From: JAUILA01 sp964563925
GTDB lineage: Bacteria; Bacteroidota; Bacteroidia; Cytophagales; Cyclobacteriaceae
Direction: 5' to 3'
Length of the DNA: 64,000 nucleotides
Assembly (NCBI GenBank): GCA_964563925.1
Contig: CAZLZD010000005.1
Span: forward strand, 57,607 to 121,606
Part shown: in pieces, positions 8,503 to 18,603 of the stretch
Numbering within the stretch: position 1 is the stretch's first letter
Layout of the letters: every line of letters starts with the position of its first letter
Translations under genes and position numbers: made by a program
The notes under the pieces: generated by a model
Told to the model about the DNA's origin: nothing
Seen by the model: only the letters and a program-made list of their open reading frames with translations
The model's database searches: none

Positions 8503-10014
8503 ATGAAAATCCCTCGTTCCTTCCTGGTATCCCTTTTCATTGCAGGAATTGTCCTGGTTACCTGTATTACCTGCCAACAGGCCGAATCTCCCCCTGAAGG
8601 CCGTAAGCTGGCTGAAATTTACTGTCAGGCCTGCCATCAGGTTCCTGACCCATCTGTTTTACCCCGGTATGGATGGGAAGAGATTCTTCCCACCATGGCT
8701 GCTAAAATGGGTATTTACGTTTCTGCGCAGGCAATCAGTCACCAGCAGTTACTCAGGGCCAATAAGCTGCTTCCCGAAAGACCGATGCTGACTGCGGAAG
8801 AATGGATTAAGATCAAAAACTATTACCTTGAATTCAGTCCGGATTCCCTGCCGCAAGAACGCACGAAAATATCCGCACGGCCTTTGGATTGGTTCAGGCC
8901 CGTCCCCCTGCTCGTTGGTGAGGATATTCCGGCGGCCAGCCTTGCGAAATTCGATGATTCCGGTGTTTATTATGGTGATGCCATAACGAATATCCTGTAT
9001 CACTATTCCCTGGATGACCATCTTGCGGTATCGTATCAACTGGATGGCGCACCCAGCGGTATCCTCAGCAATGATGACGGTACAGATATCCTGACCATGG
9101 GCAATATTCATCCCAATGATCAGCAACAGGGAAAGTTATTTCACCTGACACCCGGAGATTCTCTTTCGGTGCTTATTGACAGCCTGGCTCGCCCTGTTCA
9201 TATGACGAAAGCAGACCTCAATAACGATGGACATACAGATTTCGTGATTTGCGGATTCGGATACCTGAAAGGAGACCTGTCCTGGTATGAGCATACCGGA
9301 AAGGGCAGCTACCGGAAGCATTTACTTCGCCCGTTGCCAGGTGCGGTTAAATCAACGGTCCTGGATCTCAACGGGGACGGACACCTGGATATTCTTGCCC
9401 TTATGGCCCAGGGCGATGAAGGCTTCTTTTTGTATGAGGGGGACGGCAATGGTCGGTTCAGTGAACGTCGCCTCTTATCATTTGATCCTTCCTATGGTTC
9501 TTCCTATTATGAACTGAAAGATATGAATGGTGACGGACTGGCGGATATCATCTATACCAACGGAGATAACGGGGATTATACACGGCCCATTCTCAAACCG
9601 TATCATGGTGTACATGTTTTTCTTCAGCAAAAAGGGTCACTCACCTTTGAGGAAGCCTATTTTTATCCGATGAACGGACCGTTTAAAGCGATGGCAGAAG
9701 ATTATAACCTGGATGGGTTTACAGACATTGCGGTGATCAGTTATTTTCCTGATTACAAACGGACACCGGAAGAAAGTTTTCTGGTCCTGGAGAATAAAGC
9801 GCAGACTCCCATGGCCTTTGATGCCCGTGCGCTGCCGTCCTCGGCTTCCGGTAAATGGCTCACTGCCGACCGGGCTGATTTTGATGGTGATGGTGACCAG
9901 GATATCCTGCTTGGAAACGGACCTATCATGTCGTTATATATACCGGATTCCCTGAAAACCGCCTGGGATAAAAAACCAGTGACGCTTCTTCTGCTGGAGA
10001 ATAAACGTCACTGA
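8503..10014 (+). CDS. FG-GAP/VCBS-repeat lipoprotein with N-terminal cytochrome c-like motif
   Basis: Exported protein of 503 residues from the ATG at 8503 (an in-frame GTG lies two codons upstream). A lipoprotein-like signal ends near VTCITC (Cys21 or Cys24). A single CQACH (about 41-45) matches the c-type haem motif CXXCH, and downstream Met residues in ILPTMAAKMG could supply the axial ligand. The rest is a beta-propeller-like array with Ca-binding FG-GAP/VCBS motifs such as DLNNDGHTD, DLNGDGHLD, DMNGDGLAD and DFDGDGDQD. It is convergent with the large FG-GAP/ASPIC gene downstream, with 12 bp between stops. Its role at the cell surface is unknown; electron transfer or ligand binding is inference. 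Confidence 0.85.
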   Translation: MKIPRSFLVSLFIAGIVLVTCITCQQAESPPEGRKLAEIYCQACHQVPDPSVLPRYGWEEILPTMAAKMGIYVSAQAISHQQLLRANKLLPERPMLTAEEWIKIKNYYLEFSPDSLPQERTKISARPLDWFRPVPLLVGEDIPAASLAKFDDSGVYYGDAITNILYHYSLDDHLAVSYQLDGAPSGILSNDDGTDILTMGNIHPNDQQQGKLFHLTPGDSLSVLIDSLARPVHMTKADLNNDGHTDFVICGFGYLKGDLSWYEHTGKGSYRKHLLRPLPGAVKSTVLDLNGDGHLDILALMAQGDEGFFLYEGDGNGRFSERRLLSFDPSYGSSYYELKDMNGDGLADIIYTNGDNGDYTRPILKPYHGVHVFLQQKGSLTFEEAYFYPMNGPFKAMAEDYNLDGFTDIAVISYFPDYKRTPEESFLVLENKAQTPMAFDARALPSSASGKWLTADRADFDGDGDQDILLGNGPIMSLYIPDSLKTAWDKKPVTLLLLENKRH

Positions 10015-10026
10015 TTTATTTGCTGA

Positions 10027-13000
10027 TTATTTTTTATGCGCGAAAACCTGCATGTCACTGCGGTTTACTCCGGCGATAAGGTAGGAAGTATCTCCCTCGA
10101 AATAAATTAATCCATCGACCTGGCCATTGATGACCATGCCGCTTTCCCTGGGTTCCATTACCGTAAAGCCCTTTCCTTCCCCGCCAAGCAGAATGAATCC
10201 TTTGTTCGCGTCGTAATATCCTGTGGCAACATCATAAGAATAATCATTACCGGTCACAATAACATCATTATGGCCGTCGCCATTCAGGTCCCTTACGAGC
10301 ATCTTACGAATGGGTGCCGTCTGCAACCGGGCAGGCAGCTTTTCCCAGGACAGGTTGCCATTCTCATTCCACAGGACATAGCTGCTCGTTGTATTTACAT
10401 GATAGATGCTTTCTTTATCAAGGGTTGATTTATTCACAATGCTGTCCATCGGGGCCAGGCTGAACTGTGTATAGCTGTTAAAGCGTTTCCTGAAGAATGG
10501 AGATTGCGAGGCAAGCTCATCCAGGCCGTTAACAGGGTATTCCTTCATGATGCCGGCGGCATCTGTCCAGTACGCTGTGACGATCGGGTCAAGTGTCCCG
10601 TTGTTATCTATGTCAATGACATAGGTGCGCATGGGATATTCCTCACTTACCGTGTATTTATGGTTTTCCCCGAGATTTCCGACAATATAATCTTCATCGC
10701 CATCTCCATCCAGGTCTCCTGCCACCACAGAACTCCACATACCTGACTTTTCGGACATTGCCGGCTGGCTCTCCATACTGAATCCTTTACCTTGATTATT
10801 TTTCAGGATGACTACCGTATTCCACTCACGCGTGACCAGCAGATCAGACCATCCGTCACCATCAATATCGCTGGTCACCGCATCAGTGACCATTCCCATA
10901 TCAAACGTCAGTTTCTCCGTTGCTTCGAATGTTCCATTATTGTTGATTACAATGTAGGAAGGATCAGCCAGTGGAAAGTTGTCACGTTTGACCCTGGAGC
11001 CAACGAACAAATCCATGTCTCCATCCTTGTCAAAATCCAGAGGTCTGACAACCGATCCGGGGAAAGCCGGAAGCGGCATTTCCTTTTTCACGAATGAATT
11101 TCCGTTATTCTCATACCAGTAGTGTTTATATTCATCCTGACTCTGGTTCCGGTAGCCTCCTGAGACTGCAACCACGTCATTATCCCCGTCACCATCCACG
11201 TCCATAATGACAAGATCGGCTTCAGTACATTCCCGGGAATCCGTTAATCCTGGCAGTTCGGTTCTTTTAAATCCACTATTTGTCCGAATATAAGCCATGG
11301 ACGGAAGTTTATCGGAGGCTCCGATCAACAGGTCGTCGATACCATCGTTATTAAGGTCACCTTTCGCAAGGCATGGCCCGATCTGCGAAAATTTATGTGG
11401 CATCACATTCTGGTGATCAAAGAAATCTATATAATCTTCCTGATCATGGGTATAATCAATCAGTGACGCTTGCTCAAATAAGACAGGTTCCTTCCCGACA
11501 GGACGCTGGTACGGACGGGTCTCTGCTTTATCCTGGTCAACTTCTATAAGCTGATTAGGTGTGATCCCGGTCAATACGGTTTGGCTTTTATCACCGGGCC
11601 AGATGATCACAAGGGAGTCTGGTTCTGAATCACCCAATCCAAAATGAAGAATCGGGTCTACCGAAGAAATGTAACCTTTGACCGGATATTGTTCCCAGTA
11701 CTGGGCCTTCTCACCGGTCCATAGTTCCACCTTGGCGCCCAGGGCCTGCCGGTTTGCACCGCTGCCTGATAATTTAACCCGGAGATAATTACCGGCTCCA
11801 TCCTTTTCCCTTGCGTTATTTCGGTAAATAAATGCCGGGTCGTCGATATTATTAACGATGTAGTCAAGGTCCCCGTCATTATCCAGGTCCGCATAGGCCG
11901 CCCCGTTGGAATAAGAAGGTATGTCCATCCCCCACTCAGCGGTAACATCACTGAAGCTTAGTTCACCATCCTGCCGAAAAGCAAAGTTGGCCACCTTTAC
12001 TTCCGGAATACGGTTCAGTACCTGTTGTTCGGTGGCCAGGTAATTATACATCTGGGCCTTGAAGTTTGTAAAATCCTTATCGGTCAGGTCTTTGGGAAAA
12101 CCATTCGTGATCAGCAGGTCCCGGTCCCCGTCATTGTCATAATCGGCAAACAAAGGAGACCAGCTCCATTCTGTATCGAAAATACCGGCCATTTGTCCCA
12201 CCTCACTGAACGGCATCATCTCGCCTTCAATAAATCCGTTATGTACCTGGAGCATATTCCGAATGTACTGGTGCTGATACCCGTATTGTTCATCGTTGAT
12301 GTAAACCAGGTAGCTGACACCACCCATGGTCTGTTTCTTTCTGAAATATTCCCTGGGCATCATGTCAAGGGTAACGATATCCGGATTTCCATCCTGGTTG
12401 ATATCAGTTACGTCATTACCCATTGAAAACCTGGATTGATAGGAAAGGTATTTATCAGCGGTATTACTGAAGGTTTTATCACCTTGATTTATATACAGCA
12501 GGTCGTTGGATATATAATCATTGGACACATAAATATCCGGGTAGCCATCTTTATTCACGTCACTCACTGCGAGTCCGAGACCGAAGCCTTCGATTACGAT
12601 TCCTGCTTCAATAGTTTTGTCGGAGAATGTTCCGTCGCCATTATTTTCATAGAATGTGTCGTTGTTAAGTGAGCTTCCGTCGATTATTTTCGGGCGATAG
12701 TTTGTCGGTACATCCTTGTTTACTGTATTATTCATGACATACAGATCAAGATCGCCATCAAGGTCGTAATCAAAAAAGGCGGCATGCACAGAGTGCCCCT
12801 TGTCATCTATACCATATTTTGCCGCTTCTTCGGTGAAACGTGGTATCCCTTCATTGTCAGGGCCGTTGTTGATCCATAAGCGGTTCCGGCGAAATTCCGG
12901 GTCTTCGCTGGTTGTACAGGTGAAATACACATCCAGCCAGCCGTCATTGTTAATGTCAATTATTGTTACACCACTCACCCATTGTTCGTTGGTAAGGTCG

Positions 13001-13302
13001 CCTGGTGTGATGTCTTCGAAACTGAGTTCCCCCTGGTTGAGGTAGATCCTGGAACGCACCTTATTTCCGGTAAATACCAGGTCGGAAAGTCCGTCATTGT
13101 TAAAATCACCCACGCCAACACCGCCTCCGTTGTACATGTACTCATTCTGCAGAATATTAAAGCTGTCAGTTTCCTCGATCAGGTTTACAAAATCAATACC
13201 TGTTTTATCGGGAGGGACTAAACTGAATAAGGTGTCTTTCTTATCGGAGCATGAGATCACTCCAGCAGCCAGCAGCACAATCACAAAATATCTCATCATC
13301 AT
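10027..13302 (-). CDS. FG-GAP/VCBS-repeat lipoprotein with ASPIC/UnbV domain
   Basis: A 1091-residue surface lipoprotein with signal peptide and Cys lipobox (AAGVISCSDK). Many DxNxDGxxD-type Ca-binding motifs (for example DFNNDGLSD, DINNDGWLD, DLDNDGDLD, DVDGDGDND) indicate two seven-bladed integrin-like propellers. Between them lies an ASPIC/UnbV domain (about 515-580: ALGAKVELWTG, then ILHFGLGDSEPDSLVIIWPG). No T9SS sorting domain is seen at the C-terminus. It lies downstream of the SusC/SusD genes in the same direction but beyond a good terminator, so it is probably transcribed separately or by readthrough. Such proteins are common beside SusC/D in Cytophagales; the ligand is unknown. Confidence 0.93.
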   Translation of the reverse strand: MMMRYFVIVLLAAGVISCSDKKDTLFSLVPPDKTGIDFVNLIEETDSFNILQNEYMYNGGGVGVGDFNNDGLSDLVFTGNKVRSRIYLNQGELSFEDITPGDLTNEQWVSGVTIIDINNDGWLDVYFTCTTSEDPEFRRNRLWINNGPDNEGIPRFTEEAAKYGIDDKGHSVHAAFFDYDLDGDLDLYVMNNTVNKDVPTNYRPKIIDGSSLNNDTFYENNGDGTFSDKTIEAGIVIEGFGLGLAVSDVNKDGYPDIYVSNDYISNDLLYINQGDKTFSNTADKYLSYQSRFSMGNDVTDINQDGNPDIVTLDMMPREYFRKKQTMGGVSYLVYINDEQYGYQHQYIRNMLQVHNGFIEGEMMPFSEVGQMAGIFDTEWSWSPLFADYDNDGDRDLLITNGFPKDLTDKDFTNFKAQMYNYLATEQQVLNRIPEVKVANFAFRQDGELSFSDVTAEWGMDIPSYSNGAAYADLDNDGDLDYIVNNIDDPAFIYRNNAREKDGAGNYLRVKLSGSGANRQALGAKVELWTGEKAQYWEQYPVKGYISSVDPILHFGLGDSEPDSLVIIWPGDKSQTVLTGITPNQLIEVDQDKAETRPYQRPVGKEPVLFEQASLIDYTHDQEDYIDFFDHQNVMPHKFSQIGPCLAKGDLNNDGIDDLLIGASDKLPSMAYIRTNSGFKRTELPGLTDSRECTEADLVIMDVDGDGDNDVVAVSGGYRNQSQDEYKHYWYENNGNSFVKKEMPLPAFPGSVVRPLDFDKDGDMDLFVGSRVKRDNFPLADPSYIVINNNGTFEATEKLTFDMGMVTDAVTSDIDGDGWSDLLVTREWNTVVILKNNQGKGFSMESQPAMSEKSGMWSSVVAGDLDGDGDEDYIVGNLGENHKYTVSEEYPMRTYVIDIDNNGTLDPIVTAYWTDAAGIMKEYPVNGLDELASQSPFFRKRFNSYTQFSLAPMDSIVNKSTLDKESIYHVNTTSSYVLWNENGNLSWEKLPARLQTAPIRKMLVRDLNGDGHNDVIVTGNDYSYDVATGYYDANKGFILLGGEGKGFTVMEPRESGMVINGQVDGLIYFEGDTSYLIAGVNRSDMQVFAHKK

Positions 13303-13365
13303 ATTATATTGACTTTTACAGGTTAAAGTAAAAGAATTTTGTATTCAATTGGGAAGGAAAATTAC

Positions 13366-13400
13366 AAAAAAAAGAGGCCAGTCCGTTTCGGACCGGCCTC
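13366..13400 (-). terminator. Intrinsic terminator of the susC-susD operon
   Basis: On the minus strand a 12-bp stem (13389-13400 with 13374-13385), paired throughout except for one G-U wobble, and an AAA loop is followed by eight Ts (13373-13366). The wobble becomes an A-C mismatch on the plus strand, so the element is oriented to stop transcription leaving the SusD gene, 20 nt after its stop. Confidence 0.85.
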
Positions 13401-13419
13401 CTTACTATAAAACCTATGT

Positions 13420-15177
13420 TTATCGGTTTTGACTCAGGTTTCCGAGACTCAGGTCAATCTGACGCTGAGGAACCGGATAGGCCACATCTTCGGGGCCAAT
13501 CGTTGCATCACCGTACAGGGCGGGACGCAATGGCTTCTCATACGCAAGGATACGGCTGAGCTCGTTAACTGTGTAAGTGTCTCCCTGGCGCTGGAGGTCA
13601 AAATATCGGTGACCTTCCATTCCAAGTTCGAGCTTACGCTCCATCATAATAGCCTCCATCGCCTCGTCAGCATTGGCAAAACCGCTGTAGAGATCGATGT
13701 CATAGTTCGCAGCCGGCGTAGTGCCATCCGCTTCGGTAACAAAACCAGCCGGATTTGCCGCACGTGCCCGGACAGCATTCACTTCGGCAAGACCCAGGTC
13801 TCCTGAACCTGATTTTGCTTTTGCTTCAGCCAAAAGGAGCAGCACATCCGCATAGCGGATCATGCGATACCCATTGGCGGTGTAACCGGATGTCCAGTTA
13901 CCCACCTCGGTAAACTGACCTTCCTGGCTTTGACGATATACCTGCTTTTTAGGGCTGAACGGTCCGGCATACGACTGATCACGAACCCAGTCCTGGCCAG
14001 TATGATCGCCCCAATCAAGGTAAGGAATACCCCGGCGTCCAACGGTCCAGTCAAGACGAGGATCGAGCGGTCCCGGATCTTCCACGTAGGAAGCACCATC
14101 CGGGAAAGCCGGCAGACCCTGGTCATTCAACACAGGATCATTGTTATAGGAGTGATCGAGAAGCGGAAGTCCGTTCTCAGTTCTGAATGAATTCACGAAT
14201 TCCTGGGTAGGCTGGAAAAATCCGCAGCATCCGCCGGGAGATCCGCCGCCTTTGTACGGGAAGTTCAGTACTTCTCCCCATCCGCCATTCCATCCGGCAG
14301 AACCGTCATTTACAGAATACTGAACGGTGTAAACAGCTTCAATTCCATTTCTGTTTTCCACATCAAAGATCTCACCATAGGTATCAGCAAGTCCAATGGC
14401 AGAACCATCCGGCTTGGTACCCGAATTTACTACCTGCTGCAATGCAGACAGCGCAGTACTGTAATCCTGGTTCATCTGCATGAGCGCCTTGGCATACATC
14501 ACCCGCGCAACTGTGCCATTCCACCGGCCAATCTGACCCATGTTATTGGGAAGGTTAGTACCTGCCTGCAGGTCTGCGATAATGGGTGCACGTACATCTT
14601 CCGTATTGGTTACAGTGGAAAGGTCGGTGCTCTCATCAACATAGGGAATCATACCATCCCACATTCTCCAGGCCTCCAGGTGAAAGAACCCGCGAAGTGC
14701 CCGTGCCTGGTTAACGAATTCAGCATGCTGATCAGCTGTGATCGTTCCGTTTTCAAGGGCCTTGTTGGCAACTTCCACCACGTTGTTTGTACGGGAAATA
14801 CCCTCATACACAGAACGCCACTTGATGTTCAGGTAAGGGTTGGTTGCCGTTTCAGAGAATGTCTGGATCGGATTGATATCCGGCTGGTCACCGGAATCCG
14901 TTCCTTTATTGGCTTCCATTGCCCGGATACTGCCAAACACCCAGTTGGAGGTGGCAGCTTCCCAGCCAAAGCCGATATCTGCGGTACCGTCGAGCATGGA
15001 ATAAGCCCCTATCAACAGGGCATCAATTCCATCGGCGGTTGCCAGCACTGAGCCATCCAGAGCCCCTTTCGGAGTCACTTCAAGGAACTCCTCCTTACAG
15101 GCATTGGTTGCCACACTGAGCCCGAGGACCAGCGCTATCATTGAAATATATTTATGTTTCTTTATCATGTTCATCAT
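13420..15177 (-). CDS. RagB/SusD family nutrient-uptake outer-membrane lipoprotein
   Basis: A 585-residue SusD-like lipoprotein that caps the SusC channel and captures the substrate outside the outer membrane. The signal peptide ends at the lipobox Cys in SVATNACKEEFLEV. Family features include FHLEAWRMWDGMIPYVDEST, an ALQQVVNSG TPR-like stretch, YRMIRYADVLLLLAEAKAK, the MMERKLELGMEGHRYFDLQR signature and a C-terminal YPVPQRQIDLS. It starts 8 nt after the SusC stop, a typical susCD pair. The bound ligand (glycan, peptide or other) cannot be read from the sequence. No glycoside hydrolase lies nearby; the nearest hydrolase is the M14 peptidase. Confidence 0.97.
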   Translation of the reverse strand: MMNMIKKHKYISMIALVLGLSVATNACKEEFLEVTPKGALDGSVLATADGIDALLIGAYSMLDGTADIGFGWEAATSNWVFGSIRAMEANKGTDSGDQPDINPIQTFSETATNPYLNIKWRSVYEGISRTNNVVEVANKALENGTITADQHAEFVNQARALRGFFHLEAWRMWDGMIPYVDESTDLSTVTNTEDVRAPIIADLQAGTNLPNNMGQIGRWNGTVARVMYAKALMQMNQDYSTALSALQQVVNSGTKPDGSAIGLADTYGEIFDVENRNGIEAVYTVQYSVNDGSAGWNGGWGEVLNFPYKGGGSPGGCCGFFQPTQEFVNSFRTENGLPLLDHSYNNDPVLNDQGLPAFPDGASYVEDPGPLDPRLDWTVGRRGIPYLDWGDHTGQDWVRDQSYAGPFSPKKQVYRQSQEGQFTEVGNWTSGYTANGYRMIRYADVLLLLAEAKAKSGSGDLGLAEVNAVRARAANPAGFVTEADGTTPAANYDIDLYSGFANADEAMEAIMMERKLELGMEGHRYFDLQRQGDTYTVNELSRILAYEKPLRPALYGDATIGPEDVAYPVPQRQIDLSLGNLSQNR

Positions 15178-15185
15178 ATCTATGA

Positions 15186-18100
15186 TTAAAATCCAATATT
15201 AACTCCGATTAAAAATTGCTTCACGTTCGGGTTATTAAACTCGTCCACACCGGGGAACAGGTCGTTTGCATCACTCAATTCCGGATCCTGACCTGTGTAA
15301 TCAGTGATGGTAAACAAGTTCACACCTTGCAGGTAAACACGTGCCGTTGTAAGACCAATGTTGCTGAGCAGGTTTGCAGGAACGTTGTAACCGAGCTGCA
15401 GGTTACGCAGTCTCAGGTAGGAACCATCTTCAATGAAATAACTCGATGCCTGGGTGTTGGTAGAGAAATTTGACTTATTGGAAGCCTTCGGCACGGTGGC
15501 ACCAGGACGTTCCGGAGTCCAGCTGCGGAGCAGCAGGTCAGTACTCTTCTGTCCCTGGAACGATGGCCAGAAATCAACCCACCATTTATTGTAATTGAAG
15601 ATTTCCTGACCGCTTTCCCCATAAAGGAAGGCTGTGAGATCAAAATTTCTCCAGCTGAAGGACAGGTTGAGTCCGTAAGAGAAGTCCGGAATAGGATTTC
15701 CAATGAAAGTCCTGTCCGCCGGTGTGATCGCTCCGTCACCGTCGATATCGGCGAACCGCAGAAATCCGGGTTCCGCGCCTTCCTGTGTAGGGGCACTTGC
15801 CACTTCAGCCGCATCCTGGAATAAACCAATTACCTCGTATCCAAAGAATGATCCGAGTGGTTCACCCACCTGGTTACGGTTAAATGGCCCGATACGTGAT
15901 CCACCGCCATCGAAGAAATCCTGGTTGTCAGCAATCTTCACAACCTCATTATTAAATGTGGTGAATGTAAGGTTACCTTCGAAACGGAAGTCCGAGCTGA
16001 AGTTCTGTCGGTAGATCACCTGCATATCAATACCGGTGTTTTTCATTTCACCAATGTTGATGAAAGGCGGCGAGGCCGCACCATAAATTCCACCCAATTC
16101 AGGGTTATACAGCAGGTCTTCGTTGACTTTTGTATACCAGTCAAATATAATCTCCAGTTTGTTATCGAAGAATCCGGCATCAAAACCAATGTTGGTAGAG
16201 ATGTTTGTTTCCCATTGGGCATCCGGGTTACCGATACGTACCGGGCGGAAACCCTGCAGGGAACCACTAACAGCTCCTGTCAGGTTATAGAATGAATTCG
16301 CTGTGCCCCCTCCATATAGTGAGAACTGGTTCTGTGGAGAAACGGCAAGCTGGTTACCCATCGTTCCGTAACCCCCACGAATTTTAAAATCGGAAATGAA
16401 TTCCACGTCGGACATGAATGCCTCTTCGCTGATCCTCCATCCGGCAGAAACCGAAGGGAAGACTCCGTAACGATTGTCCTCACCAAATCGGGAAGATCCG
16501 TCGCGACGAACCGTTGCACTCAGCAGGTACCGGTCATTGAATGAGTAATCGGCACGGAAGAACTGAGACACAAGTGTCGTTGGAGTACCAAAACCAGAAT
16601 TGGCCGCGTTGATGTTCTCTCCATTGGACACAGTCCGGAAGTTCGGATCCGCCGAGAAATAACCAGCCCGACGCGCAGTAACACTACGGCTGATTCCGTA
16701 TTTCACTGATTCGTATCCGGCCACGGCCAGTATCTTGTGCTCATCAAAGGAACGCTCAAAGGTCAGGGTGTTGGTCCAGACCCAGTCGTGGTTATAGTAG
16801 GCACTTTCTGCATACGCCGAAGTGGCTACGTTTTCCGCACTTTCGTAGGTGGAACTTGCCCAATCGGTGTTATAACCGTTTTGCATGGTACCTCCGAAGG
16901 TGGTACGGAAATTAAGGCCTTCAATGATCTTGACATCCGCGTAAACACTACCTACAACGCGTATATCCTGCTGCCTGTCATGTTTGTTTCTCTGAAACTG
17001 GGCATATCCGTTATCAAAGTTACCCAAACGCGTGGCGATACCGGTTCCACCATAATCTCCTGGTTCAAACTGACGCACAAAGCCATCAATCGGCTGCTGC
17101 ACAATGACAGGGATAATCGGCTGCATTCGATAAGGATATGCCACAGGCGTAGCTTCCTCACCGTTTGGCAGGATTCCGTTTCCTGTCCGATACGCCACGG
17201 TGATGTTCTCACCAACCGTTACCCGGTCCTTTATATTAAAGGATGAGTTGAAACGGGCTGTGAATCGCTCGGAAAAGTTCTCAATGGTGATACCTTCCTG
17301 CTTAAACCAGTTTACACTACCGAAGAACTTGGCATCAGAATTTCCGCCACTTAATGACAGGTCATGACTCGTGATCAAAGCATTTCGGGTGATAGCATCC
17401 CACCAGTCAGTGTCTGCTGCCCACGAAGGAAATTGCGGGGAAGCACCACCGGCGGCGGGCGAAGGTCCGTAAATAGGATGCACTTCATTTGTTCCATCGT
17501 TATTATACACCAGCCACTGCAAGTCAGCAAAGCCCTGAGTGTCGAGCAGGTTATCCGGTCCGTCGCCAGGATACTGCGTGCCATAATACATGTTGTAATT
17601 AACCTGAACGCCTTCAGCTCCTCGTTTGGTAGTAATCACTACCACACCGTTGGAAGCACGTGATCCGTAAATGGAAGCCGCTCCCGCATCTTTCAATACA
17701 GAGATTGACTCGATATCACCCGGGTTAATGGTGGAGATATCCTGGGTCGGAACACCATCCACGACATACAGGGGATCGTTATTCAGGAATGATCCAAAAC
17801 CACGAATCCTGACGCGTGCACCGGCACCCGGCCTCGCATCCTGTGTGACCGTAACCCCGGCTACCCTACCCTGTAGCTGAGAAGTTACGTTGGGTGCAGG
17901 AATTTGGTTCAGCTCTTCCGGATCCACGACGCCTACCGAACCGGTCAGGTCTTTTTTCTCCTGTGAGGCATACCCGGTTACAACCACTTCTGCAAGTTGC
18001 TGCACATCGGGATTCATGGTAATACTGATGTTAGATTGATTCGCAATGGGTACTTCCTGGGTAAGATACCCGACGAAAGAAAATACCAGCACTCCGTCAC

Positions 18101-18323
18101 TCGGAGCGTTCAGCGAATAATTACCATCGGCATCGGTCACCGTACCCGTGGATGTGCCTTTTACCAGCACGTTGACCCCGGGAATAGGTTCGTTTGCATT
18201 GTCGGTTACTCTTCCTGTAATACGTGACTGTGCCATGGACACCGTACACATCAGGAATAAACCTAGAAAAAGGCTCCAGGGTCCTAATCTGGAGCTTCTG
18301 AGAAAGTAGAAAGTTTTCTTCAT
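15186..18323 (-). CDS. SusC/RagA family TonB-linked outer-membrane transporter
   Basis: A 1045-residue TonB-dependent transporter that imports a substrate presented by SusD. In order: signal peptide (about 1-32, ending VSMAQ), carboxypeptidase-D-like domain (ITGRVTDNANEPIPGVNVLV, about 34-110), a TonB-box region around EVVVTGYASQEKKDLTGSV, a plug domain with YVVDGVP and DIESISVLKDAGAASIYGSR, and a 22-strand barrel ending QFLIGVNIGF. The domain order and length are typical. It leads the susCD unit and is divergent from the M14 peptidase across 280 bp of AT-rich DNA that must contain both promoters. No dedicated anti-sigma, ECF sigma or hybrid sensor gene is adjacent, so control is not apparent. 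Confidence 0.97.
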   Translation of the reverse strand: MKKTFYFLRSSRLGPWSLFLGLFLMCTVSMAQSRITGRVTDNANEPIPGVNVLVKGTSTGTVTDADGNYSLNAPSDGVLVFSFVGYLTQEVPIANQSNISITMNPDVQQLAEVVVTGYASQEKKDLTGSVGVVDPEELNQIPAPNVTSQLQGRVAGVTVTQDARPGAGARVRIRGFGSFLNNDPLYVVDGVPTQDISTINPGDIESISVLKDAGAASIYGSRASNGVVVITTKRGAEGVQVNYNMYYGTQYPGDGPDNLLDTQGFADLQWLVYNNDGTNEVHPIYGPSPAAGGASPQFPSWAADTDWWDAITRNALITSHDLSLSGGNSDAKFFGSVNWFKQEGITIENFSERFTARFNSSFNIKDRVTVGENITVAYRTGNGILPNGEEATPVAYPYRMQPIIPVIVQQPIDGFVRQFEPGDYGGTGIATRLGNFDNGYAQFQRNKHDRQQDIRVVGSVYADVKIIEGLNFRTTFGGTMQNGYNTDWASSTYESAENVATSAYAESAYYNHDWVWTNTLTFERSFDEHKILAVAGYESVKYGISRSVTARRAGYFSADPNFRTVSNGENINAANSGFGTPTTLVSQFFRADYSFNDRYLLSATVRRDGSSRFGEDNRYGVFPSVSAGWRISEEAFMSDVEFISDFKIRGGYGTMGNQLAVSPQNQFSLYGGGTANSFYNLTGAVSGSLQGFRPVRIGNPDAQWETNISTNIGFDAGFFDNKLEIIFDWYTKVNEDLLYNPELGGIYGAASPPFINIGEMKNTGIDMQVIYRQNFSSDFRFEGNLTFTTFNNEVVKIADNQDFFDGGGSRIGPFNRNQVGEPLGSFFGYEVIGLFQDAAEVASAPTQEGAEPGFLRFADIDGDGAITPADRTFIGNPIPDFSYGLNLSFSWRNFDLTAFLYGESGQEIFNYNKWWVDFWPSFQGQKSTDLLLRSWTPERPGATVPKASNKSNFSTNTQASSYFIEDGSYLRLRNLQLGYNVPANLLSNIGLTTARVYLQGVNLFTITDYTGQDPELSDANDLFPGVDEFNNPNVKQFLIGVNIGF

Positions 18324-18603
18324 AAGGTTATTTTTCTGTTAAGTAATAGGGATGTTAATTTTCAAATTATTACAATTATTTCATTTTTGAAAACTTTATT
18401 TCGGGGAAAATATCAAATAATCAGGTAGTCTGTCAAGTCTCTGGCATTATTTCATACAATCGTTTGCGGTGACCATTTCGGTAAAATGTGTATTTTTTAC
18501 ATACTACGGCCATTTATTACATGAATTTGTCCGTGAAAAGGAGGTTCTGAATCGGCGGATTGCAGCAAAAAAGATTAATATTACAATCTGAAAAAAAATT
18601 AAA

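Noticed and set aside
16737..17246. Long open frame antisense to SusC
   Set aside because: It is a by-product of codon usage in the SusC gene; the translation shows no domain, signal peptide or motif.
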